This document shows, in pieces, positions 8,037-17,700 of a DNA stretch of 64,000 bases. The stretch is from NCBI RefSeq assembly GCF_018917525.1, contig NZ_JAHLOS010000015.1, positions 1 to 64,000 on the forward strand, in the 5' to 3' direction. This DNA comes from Enterococcus raffinosus (lineage in GTDB: Bacteria; Bacillota; Bacilli; Lactobacillales; Enterococcaceae). Position numbers and translations under genes: made by a program. The notes beneath the pieces are model-generated. The model saw only the letters and a program-made list of their open reading frames with translations, was not told the origin of the DNA and made no database searches. How positions within the stretch are numbered: position 1 is the first letter of the stretch; the number at the start of each line of letters is the position of its first letter.

Positions 8037-9608
8037 TTAGCTAATCCCGACTGCTCGACCGTCCCATTCCTTCGCAAAATCGGTAATCGAGACCCAAGCC
8101 ATCGCACCGCGATCATAGGTTTTATTCGGACCGCCTGATCCGGCCTTTGCGCTTGAGCTATAGTACAACGGATCATACACTAAGAATTTATTATCCTTAT
8201 ATCCGGCAATGACCTTGCAATGGTTGCGAATCGTATTTGTTTGGTAAGAAGAATAGCCATAATACAAAACAGGATTTCCATTGATAATCCGATCAACAAT
8301 GTTTTGTGTACTAACGTTACTGATGTTTGAAACATTTTTATACCACTTCTTCGCATAATTCGCTAACGACCCTGGGGTAATTACCCAACCGAAACCAGCA
8401 CCGGTATACACATCTCCCTTTTGACCACCTTTATCATTAGGATACATCGGCAAATGATCTTGAACATATTTCAGATCAACATTCTTCCCTTTATATCTCA
8501 ACAGCATCGTCATGGATGCGCCAGCACAGCCCCAAGGACTGAATACAGGAACATATTGGCTCACATAAGGCACGTTCAAGGTTCGCTGAACAGGTGCAAT
8601 CGGTTGTGCACCACCTAGTGTGTACCACGAGATCCCTTCGTTTCTCCAGCCAGCCTTCAGCAGCATGTTACGCTCACTCAGCAGCATCGTGTAATGATGA
8701 GAGCCTGCACCTCTTGAATTTGGATTGAATACGCGATACATCGGCATGCCAGCCCAAGGTGTGTGCCACGCAATTCCTTCGTAGCGCCAGCCAGCTCGTT
8801 TTAAATTGTCTCTTTCCTTACCATCAAGGGTATAAAAATGCTCACCAGAATTTGGATTATAAATTCTAAACAGTTGTCGACCTGTCAAAGGGACCCGCAT
8901 GCTGATTCCTTCATAACGCCAGCCTAATTTGACTAAGTAATTTTTCTCATGCAAATTCATGGTGTGAAGATGTTCCCCAGAATTCGGGTTGTATACTCGA
9001 TAAATCGCAATCGTAGCAACAGGAGCAGCTTTCGTTTGGGCTTTTGGCGCAGCAGCAGCTGTGTCTTTAGCCGCTTGCGTTGTTGTCGCTACTGGCTTTT
9101 TTTTCGCCGGCTCCTCTTTCAGTATTTCTTGTTTCTGAGTGTTATCTAAAACCGGTGCTTCAACTGTTTCAGTAGAATCAGGAACCGTTGTTTCCTCTGT
9201 TTGCTCATCATCGACTTTAGCAGGATCAGTTGCTTCTTCCTCATCAGTTGGTTTCGTCTCTTCCTGATCTTCAGTCGGAGTTTCTTGTTCAATCGTATCC
9301 TTCGTTCCTTCCGATTCAGTAGGATTACTTGGTTCTGCAGGTTCTCTGGCATCTGTTGAAGGTGTTGTTTCAACGATTTCATCTTGCATATCATTTGCTT
9401 GATTCTCAGTTGTCGGAGCGCTGTCTCCTGCCGCAATCGGCTGCTCGGGTTCGACCACTTGAACAATTTGCTCCTTGTTCACCTCATCTGCATAAGCAAC
9501 CTGATCATTTGTCGCAAATGCAGAAGCACCTAATAATCCCAAAAAGATAATTGGTGCAACAACCCATGTTTTTTTCTTCTTATACATTTTGAATCGCTTC
9601 TTTTCCAT
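8037..9608 (-). CDS. Secreted surface protein: DUF5648-type repeats plus C39-like peptidase domain
   Basis: 523 residues from an ATG with AGGAGG 6 bases upstream. Residues 1-40 are a signal peptide (Lys-rich, hydrophobic, ending near AYADE). Residues 41-200 form an acidic Pro/Thr/Glu-rich stalk turning Ala/Lys-rich. Three repeats follow (about 203-240, 247-285, 291-330), each with the pattern YRVYNPNSGEHLHTM...LGWRYEGI, as in DUF5648-type wall proteins. Residues 344-523 resemble peptidase C39-like cysteine proteases: candidate Cys361 in SPWGCAGASM, His463 in RNHCKVIAGY and Asp479 in LVYDP. No LPXTG is present, so attachment is probably non-covalent, through the repeats. A Fur-box-like palindrome sits just before the gene. 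The substrate is unknown; peptidoglycan-linked peptides or host proteins are possible. Confidence 0.85.
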   Translation of the reverse strand: MEKKRFKMYKKKKTWVVAPIIFLGLLGASAFATNDQVAYADEVNKEQIVQVVEPEQPIAAGDSAPTTENQANDMQDEIVETTPSTDAREPAEPSNPTESEGTKDTIEQETPTEDQEETKPTDEEEATDPAKVDDEQTEETTVPDSTETVEAPVLDNTQKQEILKEEPAKKKPVATTTQAAKDTAAAAPKAQTKAAPVATIAIYRVYNPNSGEHLHTMNLHEKNYLVKLGWRYEGISMRVPLTGRQLFRIYNPNSGEHFYTLDGKERDNLKRAGWRYEGIAWHTPWAGMPMYRVFNPNSRGAGSHHYTMLLSERNMLLKAGWRNEGISWYTLGGAQPIAPVQRTLNVPYVSQYVPVFSPWGCAGASMTMLLRYKGKNVDLKYVQDHLPMYPNDKGGQKGDVYTGAGFGWVITPGSLANYAKKWYKNVSNISNVSTQNIVDRIINGNPVLYYGYSSYQTNTIRNHCKVIAGYKDNKFLVYDPLYYSSSAKAGSGGPNKTYDRGAMAWVSITDFAKEWDGRAVGIS

Positions 9609-9623
9609 TTTTTCCCTCCTATA

Positions 9624-9647
9624 AAATAATAATTATCATTATTATTA
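9624..9647 (-). promoter_or_regulatory. Fur/Zur-type operator-like palindrome
   Basis: AATAATAATGATAATTATTATT (minus strand) resembles the classic iron box GATAATGATAATCATTATC with a few mismatches. It lies about 15 bases upstream of the start codon of the surface-protein gene. In an AT-rich genome such a match can be chance, so this is suggestive only. Confidence 0.35.
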
Positions 9648-9750
9648 AAACACGAATTATTTATTAATGAAAGCCTTTCCAGGATTTTTCGTTACTTTCG
9701 CTGTGTTTTATCAATCCAAATCAATATAAAATGATATTTACATTGGCTTC

Positions 9751-9790
9751 AAAAAGAAGCAGACGAATTTTCAGATCGTTTGCTGCTCTC
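9751..9790 (-). terminator. Terminator-like hairpin
   Basis: On the minus strand AGCAGCAAACGA pairs with TCGTCTGCT and is followed by TCTTTTT. It is a near copy of the terminator at 7971-8013. No minus-strand gene ends just before it, so its client is unclear. Confidence 0.45.
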
Positions 9791-9902
9791 CTCTTAAGAT
9801 TCCCTAATCCTTCACCTTATTCAAGCAACATAGTAAGCCTTTCCGACAATCGATTGTACAATTAACTTTTATACAAAAAATCAGAAAGGTTTGATTTCCC
9901 TC

Positions 9903-10211
9903 ATGCCCAAAATAAAACGCAAGGCCCATGAAGTAGAAGCCACTCTTGAAGAAGATATTGAAATACAAGGAAGACGTTTCCGTGTCTACTTTCAAAATAG
10001 ATATACGATTCTCTCACTCGCTGTTGATTTGCTGACAGGTTTCTTTTACATCCTCGGCAGTGTAGCCGCCCTGACCCCCATCCCCGATCGAATCGGCATG
10101 TACTTTTACCTCGCAGGCTCGATCTTTCTAACCATCCGTCCTATTTTACGAATTATCAAAAATATTTTTATCTACGACGATCTGAAGGTAGAAAAAAAGA
10201 AGAAAAAATAG
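9903..10211 (+). CDS. YrhK-like small membrane protein
   Basis: 102 residues from the ATG at 9903; a TTG at 9891 is also possible but sits too close to the AGAAAGG motif. After a charged N-terminus with the family-like block IEIQGRRFRVYFQNRYTIL there are two hydrophobic segments (about 45-67 and 72-94), with a Lys-rich tail. That arrangement matches the YrhK domain of Bacillus YrhK-like proteins, whose function is unknown. It is monocistronic as far as can be seen. Confidence 0.7.
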   Translation: MPKIKRKAHEVEATLEEDIEIQGRRFRVYFQNRYTILSLAVDLLTGFFYILGSVAALTPIPDRIGMYFYLAGSIFLTIRPILRIIKNIFIYDDLKVEKKKKK

Positions 10212-10371
10212 TACGATCACTCTATTTTGCAGAATGAGAATATTATGCTTCTAAGTAAAAGCTGAAGAACTAGCGCACTACTTTGAAGAACGGTTTCTGT
10301 GATGAACAGATCGCCAAATGTCGACATTCCCATATTTATTTGCTAAAAACTTGCGGGAGACAATCACAAAA

Positions 10372-10418
10372 TAAAAAATGGCTACAGCGAAATTCACTAA
10401 GCCGCTGTAGCCTATTTT
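10372..10418 (-). terminator. Terminator of the MucBP protein gene
   Basis: GGCTACAGCG pairs perfectly with CGCTGTAGCC, and on the minus strand ATTTTTTAT follows. It begins directly after the stop codon of the gene at 10419. Confidence 0.9.
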
Positions 10419-11864
10419 CTAGTTTGGAACGTACATATGATAAACGATCGTTTGATTTTCCTCGGTATAGTTCAAAGGTACCTGTTCGTTGAAGGAAACT
10501 CTAGTACCTGGAATCTCTGCTACTTGCTTCACTCCCTCTGAATCAAGATAAACAATGCCCAATGGATGATATTCAGAAACTTCCAGATTTAATCCACTTG
10601 GACCTACCACTTTGGTACCCACTTCTCCATCAAGTTCAAGCTTTCCATTATCTGGTATAGAGTAATTCGTGTCATAAAGGAAGAATCCTTCCGCCTTCAC
10701 GCTGGTCCATATAGGTACCCCCTCTTCGTCTATATAGACATAGAAGTTTCTACCAATATTTGAAGTTATTTCGCTGAAATCAACGATTACGCGTCCTAAC
10801 TGTTTTTCTTTTTCATACACATAGGTGACTTCCTGTTGCTGCTCAGTAAATTTGCCGGTTGCGTTTCCTTGAACTTCTTTGAAAAGGTAGCCTTCGATTG
10901 CTTTTTCCTCTGACGTATATTGTTCGCCGATACTTCCTGTTAACATCACATCTGGAGCGATTATGTTGCCTTCTTCGTCAACATAATGAACAATAACATC
11001 TGCTCCTTTGACGGGTTCCTTAGCATACACATAAGTGACTTCTTGTTGTTGATCAGTGAATTTTCCGGTTGCGTTTCCTTGAACTTCTTTTAAAATATAG
11101 CCGGTAATCGTCTTTGCTTCTGACTTATATTGCTCGCCAACATTTCCTGTTAACGTCTCAGCTTGGGCGAGTGTGTTGCCCTCTTCGTCCACAAAATGTA
11201 CCAACACTGTGCCTTCTTTTTTCTCAGGAATAACTGATGAATTGTGATCATTGGTTGAGTGAATATATCCTAGATAATCATAACCTGAAACGGAAGTATC
11301 GGGTTTAAACGCACTGCCCTTGTCTAGTTTTTCTGTTTTCGCTGCGGGTAATTCAAGGGTTGCTGCTGCCGAAATACTTGTAAACCCGGTTCCTCCAACA
11401 AGCACTAATACTAGCAGTGCTTTTTTAGCTTGACGGCGTTTCCAAATCAAGAGCAGGCTACCCGCAGCTAGAAAAATTATTCCGAAATAGGTAATCATGT
11501 TATTTTGCATCTGCTCCCCTGTTTTCGGCAGTGTTTTATAGGTACTTTGCAGGACCTGATGTGTACTTGTTTGCCGGGTGGTTTGCTGCAAGGTTGCTTC
11601 AGTAGTTTTATTCGCTTGATTTACTGGCTCTGCGGCTTTTTTCTGATAAATTAAGCGGAAGTTTTCCTCGTCATGCGTAATTGTTGCTTCTGGCTGCTCA
11701 GTAATCAGATTCTTTTGTTCTGCCGGCGACAAGGAATCATATAAAGCGTATTCTGTCGTAACCGTTGCCGATAATTCCTCCGCATAACCTTCTGCTGCCC
11801 CAAATTGACACACCCCAACAATCATTGAAAGTACTGCCAAACAGCGAATATAATGCCTTTTCAT
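10419..11864 (-). CDS. MucBP-repeat protein with an internal LPKTG sorting signal
   Basis: 481 residues. Residues 1-28 look like a signal peptide. A short extracellular region follows, then LPKTG at 112-116, a hydrophobic span (123-141) and WKRRQAKK: a complete sortase signal, but in the middle of the protein. A second hydrophobic stretch (149-168, signal-peptide-like, ending AAA) follows directly. Then come two near-identical MucBP repeats, about 219-280 and 289-350 (VHFVDEEGN...GYILKEVQGNATGKF), and a unique C-terminal domain (355-481). MucBP domains bind mucin or other glycans. Either the C-terminal half is exposed through a hairpin-like topology, or two secreted proteins have been fused. 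GGAGAG precedes the ATG; a terminator follows. A 38-residue membrane protein gene lies just upstream on the same strand. Confidence 0.8.
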   Translation of the reverse strand: MKRHYIRCLAVLSMIVGVCQFGAAEGYAEELSATVTTEYALYDSLSPAEQKNLITEQPEATITHDEENFRLIYQKKAAEPVNQANKTTEATLQQTTRQTSTHQVLQSTYKTLPKTGEQMQNNMITYFGIIFLAAGSLLLIWKRRQAKKALLVLVLVGGTGFTSISAAATLELPAAKTEKLDKGSAFKPDTSVSGYDYLGYIHSTNDHNSSVIPEKKEGTVLVHFVDEEGNTLAQAETLTGNVGEQYKSEAKTITGYILKEVQGNATGKFTDQQQEVTYVYAKEPVKGADVIVHYVDEEGNIIAPDVMLTGSIGEQYTSEEKAIEGYLFKEVQGNATGKFTEQQQEVTYVYEKEKQLGRVIVDFSEITSNIGRNFYVYIDEEGVPIWTSVKAEGFFLYDTNYSIPDNGKLELDGEVGTKVVGPSGLNLEVSEYHPLGIVYLDSEGVKQVAEIPGTRVSFNEQVPLNYTEENQTIVYHMYVPN

Positions 11865-11929
11865 TCCATTCTCTCCTTCACCTATGTTTTTTAATTACAG
11901 AAGCTGCTTATGCAGTCTGTATGGTGCCC

Positions 11930-12046
11930 TTATTTTTTCTTTTTCTGCTTTTTCTTACGGAAAGCTACCCAACGAGTATAATAAAGAACCCACAACCCTA
12001 ACGCTACTACGACAATAGCCAATCCAATGATTTCTAAAAATTTCAA
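11930..12046 (-). CDS. Small membrane protein, 38 residues
   Basis: A TTG-initiated frame with AGGAG about 8 bases upstream encodes one hydrophobic helix (LEIIGLAIVVVALGLWVLYY) followed by a strongly basic tail (FRKKKQKKKK). Topology is therefore N-out/C-in or a tail-anchored single span. It lies 65 bases upstream of the MucBP protein gene on the same strand and is probably co-transcribed with it. I do not recognise a family. The good ribosome binding site and the membrane-protein-like composition argue that it is real. Confidence 0.55.
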   Translation of the reverse strand: MKFLEIIGLAIVVVALGLWVLYYTRWVAFRKKKQKKKK

Positions 12047-12700
12047 AGTGACCTCTCCTATTTGCAGCATGTAATGATTGGTAGATGAATCGATTCTCAT
12101 TTCCTTTGTATTTCGGATAGAACCGATTTTCTACACTTTTGGGATGAAAAGACTTGCGTTGTTGTTTACTCGTTCGTTCTAGTTTCTAAATATCCATAAA
12201 CTGTTTCATGTGAACCCTAGTTCTTTGCAATAGTACAATGAACGCAACCTGTCTGCTTCGATAGATTATTTCCGCATGAATAAAGGAAAAACAGACAAAT
12301 AAAAAGCCCACTCGCTCCACTGAGTAACCCTTTTATTATCTGAAAAGAAGCATTCTTAATTCGAACGATCTTCATCAACTCGAAGCTTTTAGTGAAGCCA
12401 TTGTGTAGCAAAAAATAAATTTACTTATCTTAAGAACGATTAATTTTATCTTTAATTTACGAGAGTATAAGTTTACAAATAACGCTGGTTTTCATTAGAT
12501 TCTTAGATTATACCAAAATTAACTTAAAAATACATCATTATTTATTAATAATAATTATTTATTGAAAAGAGCACTTGTTGAGTGACAGACAGCGCTAATT
12601 TCAAACTGTTAATTGCTTATTTCCAGTGTTCCATTTCTTTCCTCATGCTATACTGAACACATCGAAAAAAGGAAAGCGCCTACTATTGGAGGGATGATGA
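12047..12700. other. Gene-poor AT-rich stretch
   Basis: About 650 bases with no gene I can defend. It should hold the promoter of the minus-strand small-protein/MucBP pair and the promoter of the 12701 gene. The 12.5-12.6 kb part is extremely AT-rich (TTATTAATAATAATTATTTATTG). Confidence 0.5.
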
Positions 12701-13213
12701 ATGAAAACCAAGAAGCAAAAAGAGCTGATCGATTCATTTTTACTCACACTAACGAATGAAGACAGATCAGTGTACCGAGACATTGTTCTTTACCTATCTG
12801 AACTCGGTTATAACCCGAAAAAAGAACGTTCGCATATCTCATTCAAGCATAGCTTGCACAATAAGCAGATCGCGAAAATTGGCATTCGAAAGAAAAAAGA
12901 AGCCTCACCCTTTTTCGCACTACGATATTCAGCTTGCAACAACTACTCAGAGAAATTCGCTGAAATCGTTCGTGCCAACATTGAAAAATATCCCAGCAAA
13001 ACCCCTGGCTGTATCGAAAATACTTGCGACTATTGCGCCGGTGAACCCGAGACACATATTTACAGCTATATCTACCCAGGCGGAGAGAAAAAAGCCCATT
13101 GCGGAGCCACTGCACTGGAAATACCGAATATTTGCGCCGACGATTCCAATGAGATCAAACAGCTGATTAAAGAAGAACATGAGTATTTGTTGAAGTATGA
13201 GGCGACGCTATAA
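12701..13213 (+). CDS. Hypothetical protein, cysteine-containing, 170 residues
   Basis: Preceded by GGAGGGATGATGA. The N-terminal part (about 1-90) is basic and rich in charged residues, with a DRSVYRDIVLYLSELGYNP helix-like start. The C-terminal part holds CIENTCDYCAGEP and AHCGATALEI, a possible metal-binding set of four to five Cys/His residues. I do not recognise the family. It stands alone between the surface-protein genes and an IS256-type element. Confidence 0.65.
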   Translation: MKTKKQKELIDSFLLTLTNEDRSVYRDIVLYLSELGYNPKKERSHISFKHSLHNKQIAKIGIRKKKEASPFFALRYSACNNYSEKFAEIVRANIEKYPSKTPGCIENTCDYCAGEPETHIYSYIYPGGEKKAHCGATALEIPNICADDSNEIKQLIKEEHEYLLKYEATL

Positions 13214-13309
13214 ATGAAATAAACAAGAGGGGCAAACGATTTAATTCGCTTGCGATTCTTGTTTCTGATGGTCAAAAATTTGAAGTTTCGTGCAAATTTT
13301 GACAAAAAC

Positions 13310-14770
13310 GGGTTTGTCAACTAAACTGTGGAAGTTAAATAGTTAAGAGTTTTTAACAACCTAAATTCTCTTGGCTATTTTTAAAGTCAGATGAATTTTG
13401 ATTGGACACATAGTTAAATAAACCTATCGTTGTTATGGAAGGTAAATCGCATATTTTTCAATTCTAGAGGAGAAGGTCTCGTTGATCATTAACTGATTAA
13501 GCACCATAGCCCAGTTTTGAATTTGACCACCCGACCACTTCGCGTGTAATTCTTTCGTGCGTAAATAAAGTAGTTTTAGGAGTGCATTCTCATTAGAGAA
13601 TGCTCCTTTTTTCGTGACTTTTCTGAAGCTAGAGTGAACACTTTCAACCGCATTGGTAGTGGACATAATTTTTCGAATGGCACTACCATAATCAAATAAT
13701 TGTTCAATATGTGCAAAATTCCGTTTCCAGACATCTACAGCACCAGAATAATGGGACCACCGATTTTGAAAACTGTCAAAAGCAGCATGTGCAGTGTTTA
13801 GAGACGAAGTACCGTAGAACTTTTTCATATCTCGGCAGACTTCCTTATAGTCCCTACTTGGAATATAACGCAATGCATTTCGAACAAGATGAACAATACA
13901 ACGCTGAACAATTACCGATGGAAAGATCGCTTTTGCGCCTTCTTCAAGACTAGAAACCCCATCCATAGAAATGAAAAGGACCTCTTCGACATCACCTGCT
14001 TTCAATTCATCGAACACTTGCATCCAGCGATTTTTAGATTCTGTTTGATTTAACCATAAACTTAAAATTTCCTTATTTCCTTTGAGATCATAGTCAAGAA
14101 TGGTGAATACAGCATATTCTTTGGCTTCATAAAATTCTTGTAAAGTAACATGCATACAATCAATGAATAGAAAGGCATAGCATTTGGCTAGGGGGCGGCG
14201 GGCTTGCCATTCTTCCAATTCAGGAAGAATAGCGTCAGTGATATCTGAAATCATTTCATGGGAAATATCAAAGTCATAAATATCTTCGACGGTTGCGGCA
14301 ATATCTCGTTGACTCATTCCTCGTGCATGCATGGAAAGAACCTTCCCTTCGATGTCGGAAACATCTCGTTTTCGCTTATGAATTAACTCTGATTCAAAGG
14401 AAGCCATCAATAGCTACTTCACTAAAACTGGTTTTAAGCGTTTTATTTCCATAGCCATTTCGACGGTTATCGTGTTCCTTAGGCTCTTTAGAATGGGCAT
14501 CATAACCTAAATGGTTATTCAATTCTCCTTGAAGCTTTTTTTCAAATAAGGGACCAAAACACATCTTTCAAAGCATCTTGCATGTCATCGACAGATTCAG
14601 GTTGATAGGCATTCAGAATGGATTCAGCTAACTTTTCGGCATCAATATTTCTTTTCTTTCTAGCCATCGTGTACTCACCTCTTGATCTTATTGTAGAAAA
14701 AGAAAAACCGCGAAGCAACCACCTGCCTAGGATTAATGGTTACTTACACGGTTTATATTACATTCTCCAA
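13310..14770 (-). mobile_element. Decayed IS256-family insertion sequence
   Basis: The right end, read inwards on the minus strand, is GGAGAATGTAATATAAACCG then TGTAAGTAACC, of the style of IS256-family ends. A diverged counterpart, CAACTAAACTGTGGAAGTTAAATAG, lies near 13319 at the left. The element inserted just beyond the stop codon of the restriction gene at 14775. Exact ends and the target duplication could not be fixed. Confidence 0.7.
13433..14667 (-). pseudogene. IS256-family (Mutator-type) transposase, frameshifted
   Basis: The ATG at 14667 opens MARKKRNIDAEKLAESILNAY. After DALKDVF one extra T shifts the frame; restoring it gives GPLFEKKLQGELNNHLGYD and then GYGNKTLKTSFSEVAID. A second break near 14410 has lost the usual IPRDR segment. 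From there a long frame of about 325 residues carries the DDE core: FLFIDCMHV, VLFISMDGVSSLEEG, IVQRCIVHLVRNALRYIP and STTNAVESVHSSFRK. So the C-terminal two thirds are intact, but the gene has at least two frame disruptions and is unlikely to transpose by itself. Confidence 0.88.
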
Positions 14771-14774
14771 AGAT

Positions 14775-17700
14775 CTACATTGATTTAATTTTATTATCAA
14801 TGTGTTTGGCTTCATCCTTATCTATTCCATACTTTTTAACAAGTTGGGCATCTAAATCTGACACAGGTTTAGTCCAATCAATATCTGATTTAATAGAAAA
14901 ATCTTGAAGAGGAACGAAGCGATAAGTTTTGGCTGTTGCGTCCTGACTTCCTTTCGATAGACCATGTAAATAACGGACAAACTTAGTTTTTAGATACTTT
15001 GTCAAATTAGTAGCCGATCCTTCGTCTAACTTGAGCTCTGCCCCAAGTACGATATAGGTTTCGGTACATATCGAGCTTGGTTCTCCAACAAATGAATTTA
15101 AATTATCGTCGTTAAGCTCTGTTCCAATATTGTTTGCCCGAGCGGTGTATACCTTCCAATCATTAATCCACTCTTGTCGAGTTGTTATTTCATCCCGCTC
15201 AACATAACCAATCACACCTTTACCATAGCATTTTATTGGTTCATTTAGCCCGTCTACGTCAGCATGAAACCTAGGATCTTTAATAAAGTATCCGCGGAAA
15301 CCAAATGGCTTCAATGGCGAAGTAAATTTAGAAAGCCAATTATCATTTAACAATTCTCCGTTTAAAGTAATTATTTTCTTTAAAATACTCACTGCCTTAC
15401 TGTCGCGGACAAATACATCCACTCCTTCAATCTTCATAGATCTCATTACATCTTCAATTACTTTGTTATCCTCATACGTTACTACACGTGTCAGATTTTT
15501 TGTATTGTCATACTTTTTGTCCCATAAGAAATAGCATATTCCTCCACGGATATTTGTTTTAGGAAAAATATCCTCTGGAGTCAACCAGTCGTGTAACTCA
15601 CGTAAATGTGGATCATTTAACATCTCATCACGATAATCATCCAGACCTTTCCCACCCACATACCAACGACTAGGTGTGATTTGAGTCATATAACTTGGAT
15701 TTAATTCTTTTCCTGCCTTAACAAAATTTTGGTAAATAGGACTTGCACTTGCTTGTGCGCCCCCATCCATCTCCTGATAAGGTGGATTTGAAATTATTAC
15801 ATCGAATTTCACTCCGTGAAACGCCTCCTTGATCAAATTAACTCCTTCATCAACTGAATCTTTCAGTTGTTTTGTTAAGTCTTCCACATATTCGATATTT
15901 GTAGAATAATCTTTGAATCCTGCTAAAGTTCGTTTAGTAATAGTTTTTGCCATCGGTGTTTTAGCAACAGCATAAACATTATTTTTCAAAACTTTTTTCC
16001 ATAATTCTACAAGCTCAACTCCATTAACTCGTCCAGCTTTTTGATTATTAATTTCCTCAAATAGTTTTTGGTATAAACTAGTTGCAACAAATAATGGATA
16101 CAGGCCAGTTTTAGAATTCATATCAAGGAAAGTGGTTTCTTCGGTATAAATTTTCTTTGTATTAAAATTGTTAACCCATCTATAAACTAATTGACCATCA
16201 ATTGTATTGTTTTGGAAGTCATTATCAAAGAAAGACAAGCCACCAAGTGTGTTAATGCTGTGCATATTCACAACACGCCAAGGAGTTAGTACTGTTTCTT
16301 TATCCGGATTTTTAAATGAACTGAATAATTTAGCAATCTTTTCCGTACGGGGAATAACATCTAACTCATCATATGACTTTGCCTTCTGACGAATAATACG
16401 CCCCGCCTCTACAAAGACTTCACCATCGTAATACTTGGTAAAGTCTTTGAATTTTTCTTTAGTCAGACCCATAGGCATAAATTCATTCCAAGATTTTTCA
16501 TCTACCAAATTTATGAACATATCTAATGTGATTTCATCTTTTATATCGACATCCATCCCGTAAATCATCATTGGAATTCGGATAGATACTCCTCGAAGTA
16601 CCGAAATCATCTTCGTACGTTGCTCTCTTAACTTTTTAATCTTTTCAACTGCAGCTTGTTCCTCTGGTGTACGATCTTTTTTCTCTTTTCGTTCTCCTTT
16701 AGAACCCTTTTCGTATTCTTCAATATCCATACCATTTTCAGAAACTATGAAGTCTTTGTGTTTTGTTGGTTTACTTGAACCAACAATTTTCTTCAACTCT
16801 TCAAATTTTGTAAGATCAACTTGATCAAGATTCAAAAGGTTATCGTTATAAAGTGAAGTGTCCTCAAAACCAGTATTGACTGCCTTTTCTGCGTAAGCTT
16901 TCTTTAAAGCAGTGAGCATTCTATCAACACTAAACTCCTTCATTGTATTACCTTGCTGTCCCAATATAGGGAAGAAATTGAGCATGTTTTCAAGTTTTTT
17001 CTTTTGCTCTAAACTATTAACTTTACCTTTCTTACTAGTAAGCCCAACACTTTCACTCATAATCTTTAAAGCACGGTCTGGTGCAAAATCAAAAATATAA
17101 CAATTTTTCTTCACTCCGAGCTCAGCATGATTAAATGGGGTCTGTGCACGGAATGCAGCTTGCAAGTATGAGGTTGGACTTTCTGTATTGGAAAGAAAAA
17201 ATACACCTGTCCACTCTGGCACATTTACTCCTGTGGTAAGTTTACGTACTGTTAACGTAATTGTTTTAGACTTAGCAGGATTCTCGCCAATTGCATTGCG
17301 CACTAACTGCAAATCTGAATCACTAGCATGTTCGCTATCACCAGTTTTTACCACGTTTGCAATGTTGTATTCCTTAAATACAGGGTGAGTGGCAAGTACA
17401 CGTTCAAAAGCATTTGCTTCTTTAACCCCTGGCATTAACCACAATGTATGACGAAGATTTTCTCTAAATTCTTGTTTGGAAAAAGGAAAATTGGTTTTAG
17501 CATCGTTTGTTGTAATATAATCAAGAAATTTGCGAACATCATCTTCATGAATGAGCTTTGTTTCATCATCTTCTTTAACCCTAAAGAACTCACGAAAGTT
17601 AAAAGCCTTATTTTCATCAAAATAATCAAACTTATTAGGAATTTCAAAGGTGTACATCGATACTTTAGGTAACCCTTCATACGGATTTGGTTCATTAGGA

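Noticed and set aside
7971-9790. Near-identical hairpins at 7971 and 9751 as mobile repeat (MITE-like) elements
   Set aside because: Similarity is limited to about 30 bases of terminator stem; flanks differ, so duplicated or convergent terminators are the simpler reading.
12217-12411. Minus-strand open frame of 64 codons
   Set aside because: No ribosome binding site and random-looking composition (SFQIIKGLLSGASGLFICLF aside); likely chance in AT-rich DNA.
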